Part shown: in pieces, positions 30,338-39,500 of the stretch | Layout: the number at the start of each line of letters is the position of its first letter | Numbering within the stretch: the first letter of the stretch is position 1 | Source of the DNA: a bacterium | GTDB lineage: Bacteria > Joyebacterota > Joyebacteria > Joyebacterales > Joyebacteraceae | Reading direction: 5' to 3' | DNA length: 53,498 nucleotides | NCBI GenBank assembly: GCA_025774545.1 | Contig: JALGVU010000003.1 | Coordinates: forward strand, 1-53,498 | Translations under genes and position numbers: made by a program | The notes under the pieces: generated by a model | The model's database searches: none | Told to the model about the DNA's origin: nothing | What the model saw: the letters and a program-made list of their open reading frames with translations, nothing else

Positions 30338-33300
30338 TTAGAAGAAGGCGCTCACTCGAACGTCGACCGTGTGGCGCGTTTCGCTCGCGGGCCTCCGCTC
30401 GCCGACGTACGAGAGCGAGCCCGTGAGATAGCGGTTGAACCGATAGTCGCCCGACAGGCGCCAGTCGCCGGACACCCCCGGCTGCCGCCCGTCGCCGAGG
30501 TGCAGCGGAAGAACGGCCTCGGAGGCATCGACGTCGGTCCGGGTGAACGAGGCCGTCACGGCCCCCCGCCCGGCGATGCGGTAGGTCACGCTGGGGGTCA
30601 GGCGCACGAGCGTCACGTCGACGCCGTCGAGGGCCTCTTCCTGCCGCCCGATCGACGCGGTGAACCTCGCGTCGATCCCGCCGCCCTTCCTGAGTCCAGC
30701 CTCCGCGAGAAGGGTCCGCTCGTCGATCTCGTAGCTCCGCCCAGCCTCCGTTGCGTCACGGCCCCGCCGCCCCAGGCTGCCCTCGAGCCGGTACGACACG
30801 CCTCCTGGGCGCGACACCTTCACGTCGACCGTCCCCCTCCGCTCCTCCCTCGTGTCGGCCGCGTTCGCGTAGCTCCGATCGAGGCCGTCGCGCGTCACGA
30901 GGGCGGAACGCACGGAGAGCGCCCCGCCGGGCCTCACGTACCGGAGGACGTGGCGCCCCGTGATGTCGCCCCTGACCGTGTCGTCGCCCTGGATCACGGA
31001 CGGATCGAGCAGGTAGAGCCGCCGCTTGTCGCCGGTGGTCGTGCTCTCCCGGAGCTTGAGGCCGCTCTCGAGCGAGAGGGCCGCGAGAAACCGGCCCACG
31101 GCCGACGGCTCCGGAAGGCCGCCGCCCCGTCGCGAGCCGCGTCCGAACTTGAGGCCCCACTTCATGCTGGCCGAGAGGTCGGTCACGGGAAGGTACCGTC
31201 CGGTGGAGACGATCCTCGTGATCTCGACCCCGTCCTCCTCGTAGACGAACCTCTCCTTCTCCTCGACCTCCGTGGACGTGACGGCGTAGTGGAGCTCGCC
31301 CGAGACGGCGCCCCCGAACGATCGATGGCTCGCCCTCACACTCGCGATGTCGTAGCGCGCGCTCGGCTTCGTGGCGCCCTCCTCGGCCTCGGTCCTCCTC
31401 CGCACCACGCTCCCCGTGAGCGAGAGCGCGTCCGAGCCCGTGAGCCCCAAGCGGAGCTCCTGCGTCGTGGTCGTCGACTCCCGCGCCCAGCTCCCGTCCT
31501 CGGTCCGGTCGGTCAGGCGGTGCGCGTAGGAGATCCCGTACGAGAGAGCGCCCTCATCGGCGCTCTCGAGCGAGCCCTCGTACTCGTCGTAGCGCACCCC
31601 GTCCCCGCCGGCCGTCCTCGAGTCGTGCGTGTAGGAGACACCCGGCCTCACCGCGCCGACGGCCTGCTCGAACCCGGCTCGGTAGAGCGAGCGCTTTCGT
31701 CCCTCGCCCGCGTCCCCGCGGTCGAGGTCGACGAACCGTCCGTCGGCCCACAGCCTTCCGCGCTCGGTCGGCTTCGCCTCGACGGCGAACTCCGTCTTCG
31801 TGGACTCGACGTGGTCGCCGCGCTCGAGCCGCGCGACCGAGAGGTCGACCCGCCCGCCGCCGTCCGAGGCGAGCGTGGTCGTCGCTTCGGCGAGAAGCTC
31901 CTCCTCCGGAAGATCGAGCCCCTCGAGTTCCCACTTCTCGACGTAGCGTACGCCGCGGAACCTGCCGACGCCGTGGAAGTTCCCCCCGACGCGCCTCACC
32001 CGCGCCCCCACCGTGAGCTTCACGTCGGGGAAGGCGGGGACCGAGATCCCGGGAAGCGCCGCCTCGAGGATCTCGGCGTTGCCGAGGTTGTCGCCGTCCC
32101 CAACGTCCGCGAACGTGTTGCGATCGAGACTGGACACGGCGGCCTCGGCCGAAACGAAGCCGCCCCCCGCGAGGTCGAGACGGCCGTCGAAAGCCGCGAG
32201 GACGTGATCGGTCGGGAGCGGCAGGGCCTTGCCCAGCCGGTAGGAGCCCTCCCCCTCCCCCTCCCCCACGTGGACGTAGCGGTCTTCCTCGAAGTCGTAG
32301 TCGTAGTCGCCGTCCTCGTCGCGCTCAAAGTGAAGATCGTAGGCTCCGGAGTCGGGGCCCGCGTACTCGAAGACCCCGTCCTCGACCAAGACGTAGTCGC
32401 CCTCGCCGACGCCGACCGAGTCGACGCCGTCGTCGTGCGCGAGATCGACGTCGTCGCCCGCCGCCTCGAGAATGGCGATGTCCGAGTCGGTGAGGACGAC
32501 CGAGGAACCGGCCCCCCGATCGTCGGTCTCGCGGAAGAAGCTCGCGCCGATCGCGAGCGAGCCGTCGAGGAGGGACGCGTTCGCCCGGCCGCCGTAGATG
32601 TCGCGCTCGTAGTCGCCCGACGCGTACTCGTAGTCGACCGTGATCTCGTCGTCGCTCGTGATGGGACGGCGCTCCGTGAACTCGATCTCACCCGACGTGT
32701 AGCTCACGACGTAGTCGTTGTCCCTGCCCCTCCTGAGCCGGTCGCCGTTCAGCCAGACCCTCTCGCTGCCGGCGACGACCGACACCCCGGCCGCCCCGAA
32801 GCGGTCCGTGAGAAGATACGCGCCCTGCTTGCCGTCGACGCCGCGGAACGTCGCGCTCGAGAACTCGCCCGCCGATCGCGCCCCGGCGAGGAGGAGACCG
32901 CGCTCGGGTCTTCCGATCTCGACGGTCGCGCCCGAGAGCTCCCTCCGGAAGGTCGCGAGGGCGCCGCCATCGATCTCGAGGTCGTAGTCGCCCATCCTGG
33001 CGCTCACACCTTCGCCCTCGATCTCGACGAGCACCTTGTCGAGGGCCCGGAGCTCCTCGGTGTCGCCCTGCGGCACGAGCGGCGTGTTCTGGTCGGTGAG
33101 ATAGGCGTTCACCGACACGTCGCGCGTGACGTTGCCTGCGATGTTGAGGCGGAGCGACTGCTCGAGGCTCGGGTCGCGATTCGATCCCACGCTGATCCCG
33201 AAGGTCTTCGCGCCTCCGACCCGGAGGCCCGAGGATCCCGGTGGTTCGGGCGGAGCGGCCTCGCTGTCCTCGACGAGGCGCGCCCGCTCGTCGAAGCCCG

Positions 33301-33751
33301 GCGGCAGCGCGGCGAGCGACTCCAGCACGGCCCGGCGGTAGACGGCCGAGAGCCCGAGGGGCAGGAAGCGGTAGCTGACGTCGATTCTCGAGGTCTCGGG
33401 GACGGTGCGCTCGAAGGTGAGCCTTCGCGACTCGTGGTCGATGACGTAGTCCAGGTCCCGCTCGATGAGGACGCGATCGACCGTGACGCTGTCGCTTCCG
33501 ACGACGATGAAGACGTCGGGGAGCGTCACGCCGCCCGCCGCCTCGGCGCCCGTGAGGGACAGGACGCGCCGCCCGCCCTCGCGGACGATGGACCCGGCGG
33601 ACGACCGGTCGGCTCCCTGGGACTCGTCCGCCGCGGCGGACGACGGGTCGGCGCCGCGGGGCTCCCCGGCCGCGGCGGCGGCCGTCAGAAGAAAGACGGC
33701 GACGGCAAGCGATACCCCACCCGTGAGGTGGGGCCGCCGCGTCTCGGGCAC
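30338..33751 (-). CDS. large outer-membrane beta-barrel protein, SprA-reminiscent
   Basis: This protein of about 1137 residues has a signal peptide (GGVSLAVAVFLLTAAAAA). Its conserved N-terminal region reads GAKTFGISVGSNRD, LRLNIAGNVTRDVSVNAYLTDQNTPL, LRALDKVLVEIEG, ARMGDYDLE. Acidic turn repeats follow (DYDYDFEEDRYVHVGEGEGEGSY), then hundreds of residues of amphipathic strands ending in VDVRVSAFF. The N-terminal pattern (self-named G-K/S-K-T, 'G.i...v.v.a..tDqn', 'LDKv.v.i', 'a.lGD') resembles the SprA_N motility/secretion domain, but the protein is half the size of Bacteroidota SprA. This link is inference. The start is GTG at 33751 with AGGAG overlapping the upstream stop; an ATG at 33787 is the alternative. 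Confidence 0.65.
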   Translation of the reverse strand: MPETRRPHLTGGVSLAVAVFLLTAAAAAGEPRGADPSSAAADESQGADRSSAGSIVREGGRRVLSLTGAEAAGGVTLPDVFIVVGSDSVTVDRVLIERDLDYVIDHESRRLTFERTVPETSRIDVSYRFLPLGLSAVYRRAVLESLAALPPGFDERARLVEDSEAAPPEPPGSSGLRVGGAKTFGISVGSNRDPSLEQSLRLNIAGNVTRDVSVNAYLTDQNTPLVPQGDTEELRALDKVLVEIEGEGVSARMGDYDLEIDGGALATFRRELSGATVEIGRPERGLLLAGARSAGEFSSATFRGVDGKQGAYLLTDRFGAAGVSVVAGSERVWLNGDRLRRGRDNDYVVSYTSGEIEFTERRPITSDDEITVDYEYASGDYERDIYGGRANASLLDGSLAIGASFFRETDDRGAGSSVVLTDSDIAILEAAGDDVDLAHDDGVDSVGVGEGDYVLVEDGVFEYAGPDSGAYDLHFERDEDGDYDYDFEEDRYVHVGEGEGEGSYRLGKALPLPTDHVLAAFDGRLDLAGGGFVSAEAAVSSLDRNTFADVGDGDNLGNAEILEAALPGISVPAFPDVKLTVGARVRRVGGNFHGVGRFRGVRYVEKWELEGLDLPEEELLAEATTTLASDGGGRVDLSVARLERGDHVESTKTEFAVEAKPTERGRLWADGRFVDLDRGDAGEGRKRSLYRAGFEQAVGAVRPGVSYTHDSRTAGGDGVRYDEYEGSLESADEGALSYGISYAHRLTDRTEDGSWARESTTTTQELRLGLTGSDALSLTGSVVRRRTEAEEGATKPSARYDIASVRASHRSFGGAVSGELHYAVTSTEVEEKERFVYEEDGVEITRIVSTGRYLPVTDLSASMKWGLKFGRGSRRGGGLPEPSAVGRFLAALSLESGLKLRESTTTGDKRRLYLLDPSVIQGDDTVRGDITGRHVLRYVRPGGALSVRSALVTRDGLDRSYANAADTREERRGTVDVKVSRPGGVSYRLEGSLGRRGRDATEAGRSYEIDERTLLAEAGLRKGGGIDARFTASIGRQEEALDGVDVTLVRLTPSVTYRIAGRGAVTASFTRTDVDASEAVLPLHLGDGRQPGVSGDWRLSGDYRFNRYLTGSLSYVGERRPASETRHTVDVRVSAFF
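33596..33652 (-). repeat. 39-bp in-frame duplication after the SprA-like signal peptide
   Basis: The plus-strand block GGCGGACGAC-x-GGTCGGC begins at 33596 and again at 33635, a 39-bp period. It encodes two related peptides, GADPSSAAADES and GADRSSAGS, in the low-complexity linker that follows the signal sequence. Confidence 0.55.
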
Positions 33752-33761
33752 GCGGGCTCGA

Positions 33762-34763
33762 TCACTCCTGACCGCGGCAGTCACCATAGACGATTCCGAG
33801 GACGAGGATGCGCGGCCCCGAGAGATCGAGGACGAAGAGCCGGTCGCCCCCGATCGCGAGGTCGCGTGGGGTCATGCCGTCCGAGGCGCCGTCGAACGAC
33901 GCGCTCGGGGGCCCCCCGCCGGGCGGGAACGCCAGAACGGCGCCCCGGCGGGCGTCCGACACGAGCACCGCGCCCGAGCCGTCGAAGACGACGGCCGTGG
34001 CCGTGAGCGTGTCGGGCGTCGTGAGCGCGTAGAGGTGAGCCCCGAACTGATCGTAGACCTCGACGGCGCCGCGGTCCGCGTCGGCCACCGCGATCTCCCC
34101 CCCGGGCCCGGCCGCGACGCGGCCCGGACGGGCCAGTCCGCCCTCGCCGACGCCGAACTGACCGAACGGATCGAGGATCTCCTCGAACTGCGACACGGCG
34201 CGCACGGTGTGCGAGTCCGCGTCGGTCACCAGGATCTCGCCCGAGCGTCCGATCTCGATGGCGACCGGGCTCCCGCCCTCGTCGCCGAACTCCGTGAGAT
34301 CGAGGAGGTCGCCGTCGTCGTCGAAGCGCTGGATCCTCCGGTTGCCCTCGTCCAGCACGTACACGTAGAAGCCGGGATAGACCGCGACGTCGCTCGGCGT
34401 GTCGAACTGCCCCGGATCCCACCCGTACCCGCCGAACTCCTCGACGACGACGCCCTCCCGGGAGACGATCAGCACGCGGTGGTTTCCGGTGTCGGCGATG
34501 ACCAGGTGACCCCGGTGATCGAGCGCGAGAGCCTCAGGCGACGAGAGCCCCAGATCGGCGACGCCCTCGATCTCCCCCTCGAGCCTCAGCTCGACGACGC
34601 ACTGCGGCCCCCGCGGCCTCGGGCGCGCGTCGGCAGCGCCTCGCGGACGCGCATCGGCGGCGCCCCGCAGATCCGCCGCCGGCGAGCGGCCGGCGAGCGT
34701 CGGCACCACCAGGAGACACGCGAAAGCGATGAGGGCTCGACGTGCCCTCGACGAAGAGCTCAT
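33762..34763 (-). CDS. secreted NHL-repeat beta-propeller protein
   Basis: This protein of about 333 residues has a signal peptide (RRALIAFACLLVVPTLAG) and then five or six NHL-type blades: PEALALDHRGHLVIADTGNHRVLIV, PSDVAVYPGFYVYVLDEGNRRIQRF, PVAIEIGRSGEILVTDADSHTVRAV, PGRVAAGPGGEIAVADADRGAVEVY and more. NHL propellers are scaffolds for binding, not catalysis by themselves, and the partner is unknown. The second ATG (34763), 6 bases after GAGG, is preferred over 34775. A short in-frame duplication (GAADARPR twice) lies just after the signal peptide. The stop is 10 bases before the SprA-like GTG, so the two genes are likely cotranscribed. Confidence 0.78.
   Translation of the reverse strand: MSSSSRARRALIAFACLLVVPTLAGRSPAADLRGAADARPRGAADARPRPRGPQCVVELRLEGEIEGVADLGLSSPEALALDHRGHLVIADTGNHRVLIVSREGVVVEEFGGYGWDPGQFDTPSDVAVYPGFYVYVLDEGNRRIQRFDDDGDLLDLTEFGDEGGSPVAIEIGRSGEILVTDADSHTVRAVSQFEEILDPFGQFGVGEGGLARPGRVAAGPGGEIAVADADRGAVEVYDQFGAHLYALTTPDTLTATAVVFDGSGAVLVSDARRGAVLAFPPGGGPPSASFDGASDGMTPRDLAIGGDRLFVLDLSGPRILVLGIVYGDCRGQE
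34617..34664 (-). repeat. 24-bp in-frame duplication after the NHL protein signal peptide
   Basis: Two adjacent 24-bp units encode GAADARPR twice in the linker between the signal peptide and the first propeller blade. Confidence 0.6.
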
Positions 34764-34848
34764 CTCATACCTCATGGGGGTCGGCTCCGTGAAGCGGGCG
34801 CTTGGGGGGACAGTTTTCGGGCGGCGGGGGGAGTCGAGGGCCCCGGAA

Positions 34849-35688
34849 TCAGAAGGAGAACTCGAGCGTCGCCCTGCTGCCGAGGACGCCGTCTGCGAGA
34901 TCGGGCGTGATCGTGAGACGGGCGCTCGGCCCGCCGCCGGTCCCCTCATTGTGTCTCCTCGCCATCCACGCGGCGTCGATGGCGGAAACGGCGCGGTTCA
35001 GGACGGCGAGACCCGTCATGTAGAACGCGTTCTGGTTGGACGTCGACGCGCCGTGCCTGAGAACGCGGTACTTGTCGAAGCGTTCCTCGCTCTCCCATTC
35101 CCAGGATTGATCGTCGAAGTACCCGTTCTCGAGGAAGTACGTCTCCTGCGCCCCGAGGTCGTCGGGGTAGAGGCTGCGCGCCTCGCTCCTCACGGACTCG
35201 TTGAAGCTGTCGTCCCCCTCGCTTCTGATGTAGTCGGCGATGTCCTGAAGGTAGCCGCTTCCCGCGTCCTCGTCGACGCCGGCGAAGATGGCCGCGTGTT
35301 CGCGGTAGTCGTCCTCGCGCATGTTCCCCTGAACCTCGAACGCGGCGTACCCGACCCAGATGCCCGCCTCGGCCGTCATGAAAGCGCGCGCGGGGGCCGT
35401 GTGCCCCGCGTAGAGCTCGCCCCACCCGGGCAGCACGAGCGACATGAGGACGGCGACCATGGGATTCTTGAAGTCGTTCCCGCCGCCCGCGCCCGTCGCG
35501 GCCAGAGCGATCGGGGGAAGGTCGGCGAGCGATGAGTCGTCCCTGAGCGACAAGTCGCTCGCGACGAGATCGACCTCGCGGTAGCGCACCTCCTCGGCGG
35601 TCTCCCACGGCCCCGCAACAGCGCCGGCGGAGCATCCCACGACGAGCGCCCAGACGACGACCGCGGCCACTTTCGCACAGAATCTCAT
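34849..35688 (-). CDS. DUF5683-like membrane/envelope protein, paralogue 2
   Basis: This 279-residue protein has an N-terminal signal with a possible lipobox (VVGCS, residues 16-20). A hydrophobic MSLVLPGWGELYAGHTAPARAFMTAEAGIWVGYAAFE block follows, then an acidic, aromatic-rich middle, and a second hydrophobic segment FYMTGLAVLNRAVSAIDAAWMARR. The 'SlvlPGwGelYaG' phrase is typical of DUF5683-like proteins. It shares the same layout with the gene directly upstream, so the two are tandem paralogues. They overlap by one base (TGATG), implying coupled translation. The role is unknown; the position inside the surface-protein block suggests envelope function. Confidence 0.65.
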   Translation of the reverse strand: MRFCAKVAAVVVWALVVGCSAGAVAGPWETAEEVRYREVDLVASDLSLRDDSSLADLPPIALAATGAGGGNDFKNPMVAVLMSLVLPGWGELYAGHTAPARAFMTAEAGIWVGYAAFEVQGNMREDDYREHAAIFAGVDEDAGSGYLQDIADYIRSEGDDSFNESVRSEARSLYPDDLGAQETYFLENGYFDDQSWEWESEERFDKYRVLRHGASTSNQNAFYMTGLAVLNRAVSAIDAAWMARRHNEGTGGGPSARLTITPDLADGVLGSRATLEFSF

Positions 35689-36509
35689 CAGTACCTCGCT
35701 ACGAAGCTCACGGTGAGGCCGTCGCCGCCCTCCGCGACGTCGAACTCGACGCCGAGCCCCTCGTTCGAGGAGTGGCTCGGATCGCCTACCCCTCTCGCCG
35801 TCATGAAGGAATCGAAGGCGCTGACCACGTGGTTCAGAAGCACGGCCATCATGAAGTACCGCGCCTGTCTCAGGTGACGGTTGCTCTCGATCCTCAGGTC
35901 CCAGTAGTCGTCCCGGGTGCCCGCGTCGCCCGAGCTGTATTCGTCCCAGACGATGTCGCCCTCGTCCCCGTCGATGTTCCACCATCTCCAGTACGCGGCG
36001 TACTTGCCGATGTCCTCGTAGTACTCCTGCGTGCCGTAGTCGGCCACGGGCCGGCAATCGTACTCGCCGGCGCAGTCATCGCAGTCGACGCAGTTCTCCT
36101 GGTACCAGACGACGTACGCCGCGTGGTCCCAGTTCTCGTCGGCGAACGACTCGTAGTCGTCGCGCCCCTCGAGCCCCTTCTGATCGAGCACGTAGAAGCC
36201 GCCCCAGAGCGCGAGCTCGGCGAGCAAGTACAGGTAGCCCCGCTTCTGGCCCTGAACGACCTGCCCCGCGCCCGGCACGACGAGAGAGAGCAGGCCCATC
36301 GCGCCAGGGCTCTTCTCCGCCTTGGCCCCCGCATCGCCGGCGATGGCGACCGCGAGGAGCTCCTCCCGCGAGTCGAGCGAGGAGACGAGCGCGAGATCGC
36401 CCGCGGCGGCGCGTCCGGGCGCCGAGGAAGGCTCGAACGAAGCAGGCGCAGTCGCTGCGCCCGCAACCAGGAGCCATCCCGTGAGGATCACGACCAGAGC
36501 TCGCTTCAT
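35688..36509 (-). CDS. DUF5683-like membrane/envelope protein, paralogue 1
   Basis: This 273-residue protein has a signal peptide (MKRALVVILTGWLLVAGAATAPAS). The block GLLSLVVPGAGQVVQGQKRGYLYLLAELALWGGFYV follows, then an acidic Tyr/Trp-rich middle containing four clustered cysteines (CVDCDDCAGEYDC, residues about 140-152). A second hydrophobic segment reads ARYFMMAVLLNHVVSAFDSFMTAR. It is a tandem paralogue of the next gene. The Cys cluster is absent from that paralogue and could bind metal or form disulfides. It is located 67 bases after the M6 protease gene. Function is unknown. Confidence 0.65.
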   Translation of the reverse strand: MKRALVVILTGWLLVAGAATAPASFEPSSAPGRAAAGDLALVSSLDSREELLAVAIAGDAGAKAEKSPGAMGLLSLVVPGAGQVVQGQKRGYLYLLAELALWGGFYVLDQKGLEGRDDYESFADENWDHAAYVVWYQENCVDCDDCAGEYDCRPVADYGTQEYYEDIGKYAAYWRWWNIDGDEGDIVWDEYSSGDAGTRDDYWDLRIESNRHLRQARYFMMAVLLNHVVSAFDSFMTARGVGDPSHSSNEGLGVEFDVAEGGDGLTVSFVARY

Positions 36510-36576
36510 CCGCTCGTCGTCCCCCCCCGTGGCGGCGCCGGGCCGCCCCGGTGAATGCGACCGCCGGTCCCGGCGA

Positions 36577-39500
36577 CTACCGGACGACCGCGACCTTCAT
36601 GATCTGCACCTCGGAGCGTCGCTCCGGCAGCCCCGAGAGCGACGTGGTCCCGAGCGCCACGCTCGCCTCGACGCGCACGATGTAGAGACCGCTCGCGATG
36701 TCGTCCGTGTCCCAGACGATCTCGTTGACCGTCGGGTCGCCGCTCACCTCGAAGCTGTCGACGATCTGCCCAGTGACGTCGAAGATCTTGACCTCGACGT
36801 CGGCGCGCTCCTCGAGATAGACGCGCACCGTGAGATCGGAACCCTTGGCCGGGTTCGGATAGCAGTAGGTCCTCTCCGCCGCGAGGAGGCCGGGCGACTC
36901 CTCGAAGGGATCCGGCAGGAGCGCATCCGGGTAGCATCCCGTCCCGGCCGGCGTGCCGGCCTCGGTCGACCACACGATGTTCCCCGGCGCATGGTCGTAC
37001 GGCATGCGATAGAAGAGCACGCGGTTCCCGCCCCCCGCGACGAGGACGTCGATCTCACCGTCCGCCTCGACGTCGCCGATCCACGGTGAGCCGAGAGAGG
37101 CGTCGGACGAAAGCGGCCAGCCGGGAACGAGATCGCCGGAGACTCCTCCCCAAGCGAAGACGTTGCCGCCGATGCCCGCCGCGAGGACGTCGACCTCGCC
37201 GTCGTCGTCGAAGTCGCCGATCAAGGGCGAGCTCTTCGCCGCGGCCACGCTGTCGCCCGGGTCGACCGCGAGCGGCCAGTTCTCGACGAGGGTCCCGTTC
37301 GCCCGAATGCCCACGACGCGAGACCGCCCCGCCGGCACGATGATCTCGAGCGACCCGTCGCCGTCGAGGTCGCCGAGCGCGGCCCGCGCCGTCACCTCGG
37401 ACTCGAGATCGACGGGAAAGCCCGGAAGCTCGTCACCGCGGCGGTCCCACGCGTGAACCTCGCCGGTCGAGCCGACGGCCACGACCTCCGGCCGGCGGTC
37501 GGCCGCGCGGTCGAGGTCCCCGAGGACGATTCCGGCCGTGCCTTCGGTCCACGACGGGACCGTCACCGGCCAACCGGGGAGCGACGTGCCGTCGGCGTTC
37601 AACGCCGCGACCCATCCCCGGTTGGTCGTCGACGTCACGATCTCGTCCAAGCCGTCGCCGTCGAGATCACCGGCCGCGAGCGTCACCTCATTGAGCACGA
37701 GGTGCCCGAACGAGTAGGGCGAAGCGCCGACGTGCAGACCCTCGGCGTCGACGATCGTGATGAATCCTCCGACCGAGGCGACCGCGACCTCGAGCCCCGG
37801 TCGGGGATCGAGATCGGCCGCGAGCGGCGAGGAACTTGCGGGTCCGCCGATCGCGACGGGGAAGCCGGCCGCGACCGGGTCCGCGAGGCCGTCGAGGTCG
37901 ACGTCCTCGTGGTCCCAGACGTAGAGGGAGCCGCAGTCGGCCGCGACGATGACCTCACGGTCGCCGTCTCCGTCGATGTCGGCGACGGCCGGCGTGCGCG
38001 AGATCCCGCCCGGAACCTGCGCGAAGTGGCCCCAGGCTCCGCAGAGCGGCACGACGGGCGACCCGTCGGCGTGCCACGCGTAGACGTTCCCGCCCGCGGT
38101 GGCCACGACGACCTCGCCCTCACCGTCGCCGTCCAGATCGGCGACGCGTGGCGCGGCCCGGCCGATCGGCTCGTCGAGATCGACCGGCCAGCCGTCCTTC
38201 CAGCGATCGAAGCTCACGTCCATCGTCATGATCGAGTCCGGAGCCGACGAGATGTTGGTGATCGAGAGATAGGTCTTGCCCCCGAGGTTCGTGTCGGTCG
38301 AGGGGTAGGTGTCCCACGAGAACGTGTCGTTGTTCTGCGCGTAGAACGGATCCCAGGCGCTGCCCGTCCAGTAGAAGCTCCCGATGTCGCCGAGGTCCAT
38401 GATGCCGTCGGCCTCCTCGATCGCGACGCCCCGCCGGTGTCGGTCGTAGTTCACGGTGTTCCACGGAAGGAGGCCCGGGATGGCCCGTGTGTCGTCGATG
38501 TGCCAGATCATCATGCCCGGCCCGGGCAGGAGGAAATCGTACTCGTGGTTCACGGGACAGATCTCCTCCGTGCACCCGGGGTCGACCGGCCCGAGCACGA
38601 CGCCGCGCTCCTGCTCGATGACCACGATCGGGCCGAGGGTGTCCTGGACGGGGTGGTAGATGTCGTCGAGACGGTTCTCGATCAGGAAGTACTCGTCTGA
38701 CGTCACGGGGATCTTGTAGAGGCGGTACCCGTCGCCGCGCAGGACCGAGCCCTTCACCTCGACGTCCTCCGCGTCGTCGAGGAGCACGACGGGATCGAGC
38801 CATCCCATGAGTTCCTTCTGCCACGCGCAGGGCGCCGCCGGAAGGAGGCCGTAGGCGTAGCCCCACGCGGTGTTCATCCCGATGCGCCCGCCCGAGTCCA
38901 TGATGTCCCAGTAGCCCACGGCCGGGAAGAAGTTGAACGTGTTGTAGAGATCCGGGAGACCCAGGATGTGACCCACCTCATGCGCGAGCGTGCCATTCAG
39001 GGCGATCGTGATGCCGTCCTGACTGGAGGTCTCCGGCATGATCGCCGACTCCCACACGGCCCACGCCCCGTCGTTCACGGAGATCGAGTCGCCGAGCGAG
39101 ATGTGCGCCGACGGAAGATCGAACGGCGAGTTGAGCAGGATGTCGCTCTGCCAATCGGCGCCCGCGTGGAAAACGATGTAGCCGTCGTACTGCGAGAAGT
39201 CGATCGTGTCGGTCGTGTCGGCGGCGGCGAACGCGTCGCGGATGAACGTCTCGACCTGGCTCACGTACCAGACCTGCTGCTCGGAGTAGTCGTGGTAGTA
39301 GCCCATGTCGTGCGGCAGCTCGTACCCGGCCTCCGCCTCATCGGGCATCACGTCGTACTCGACTGTGAGGCGGCCGTACGACACGGACTCGTAGTAGTTC
39401 TTGAGCGCCGTCATGTGGAGGTCGAAGTACTCTCTGTCGTGCGGGGGCGCGTCGAAGATCCCCTCGACGTACTCGGAGTAGTCGAACGTGCCGTCCCCGG

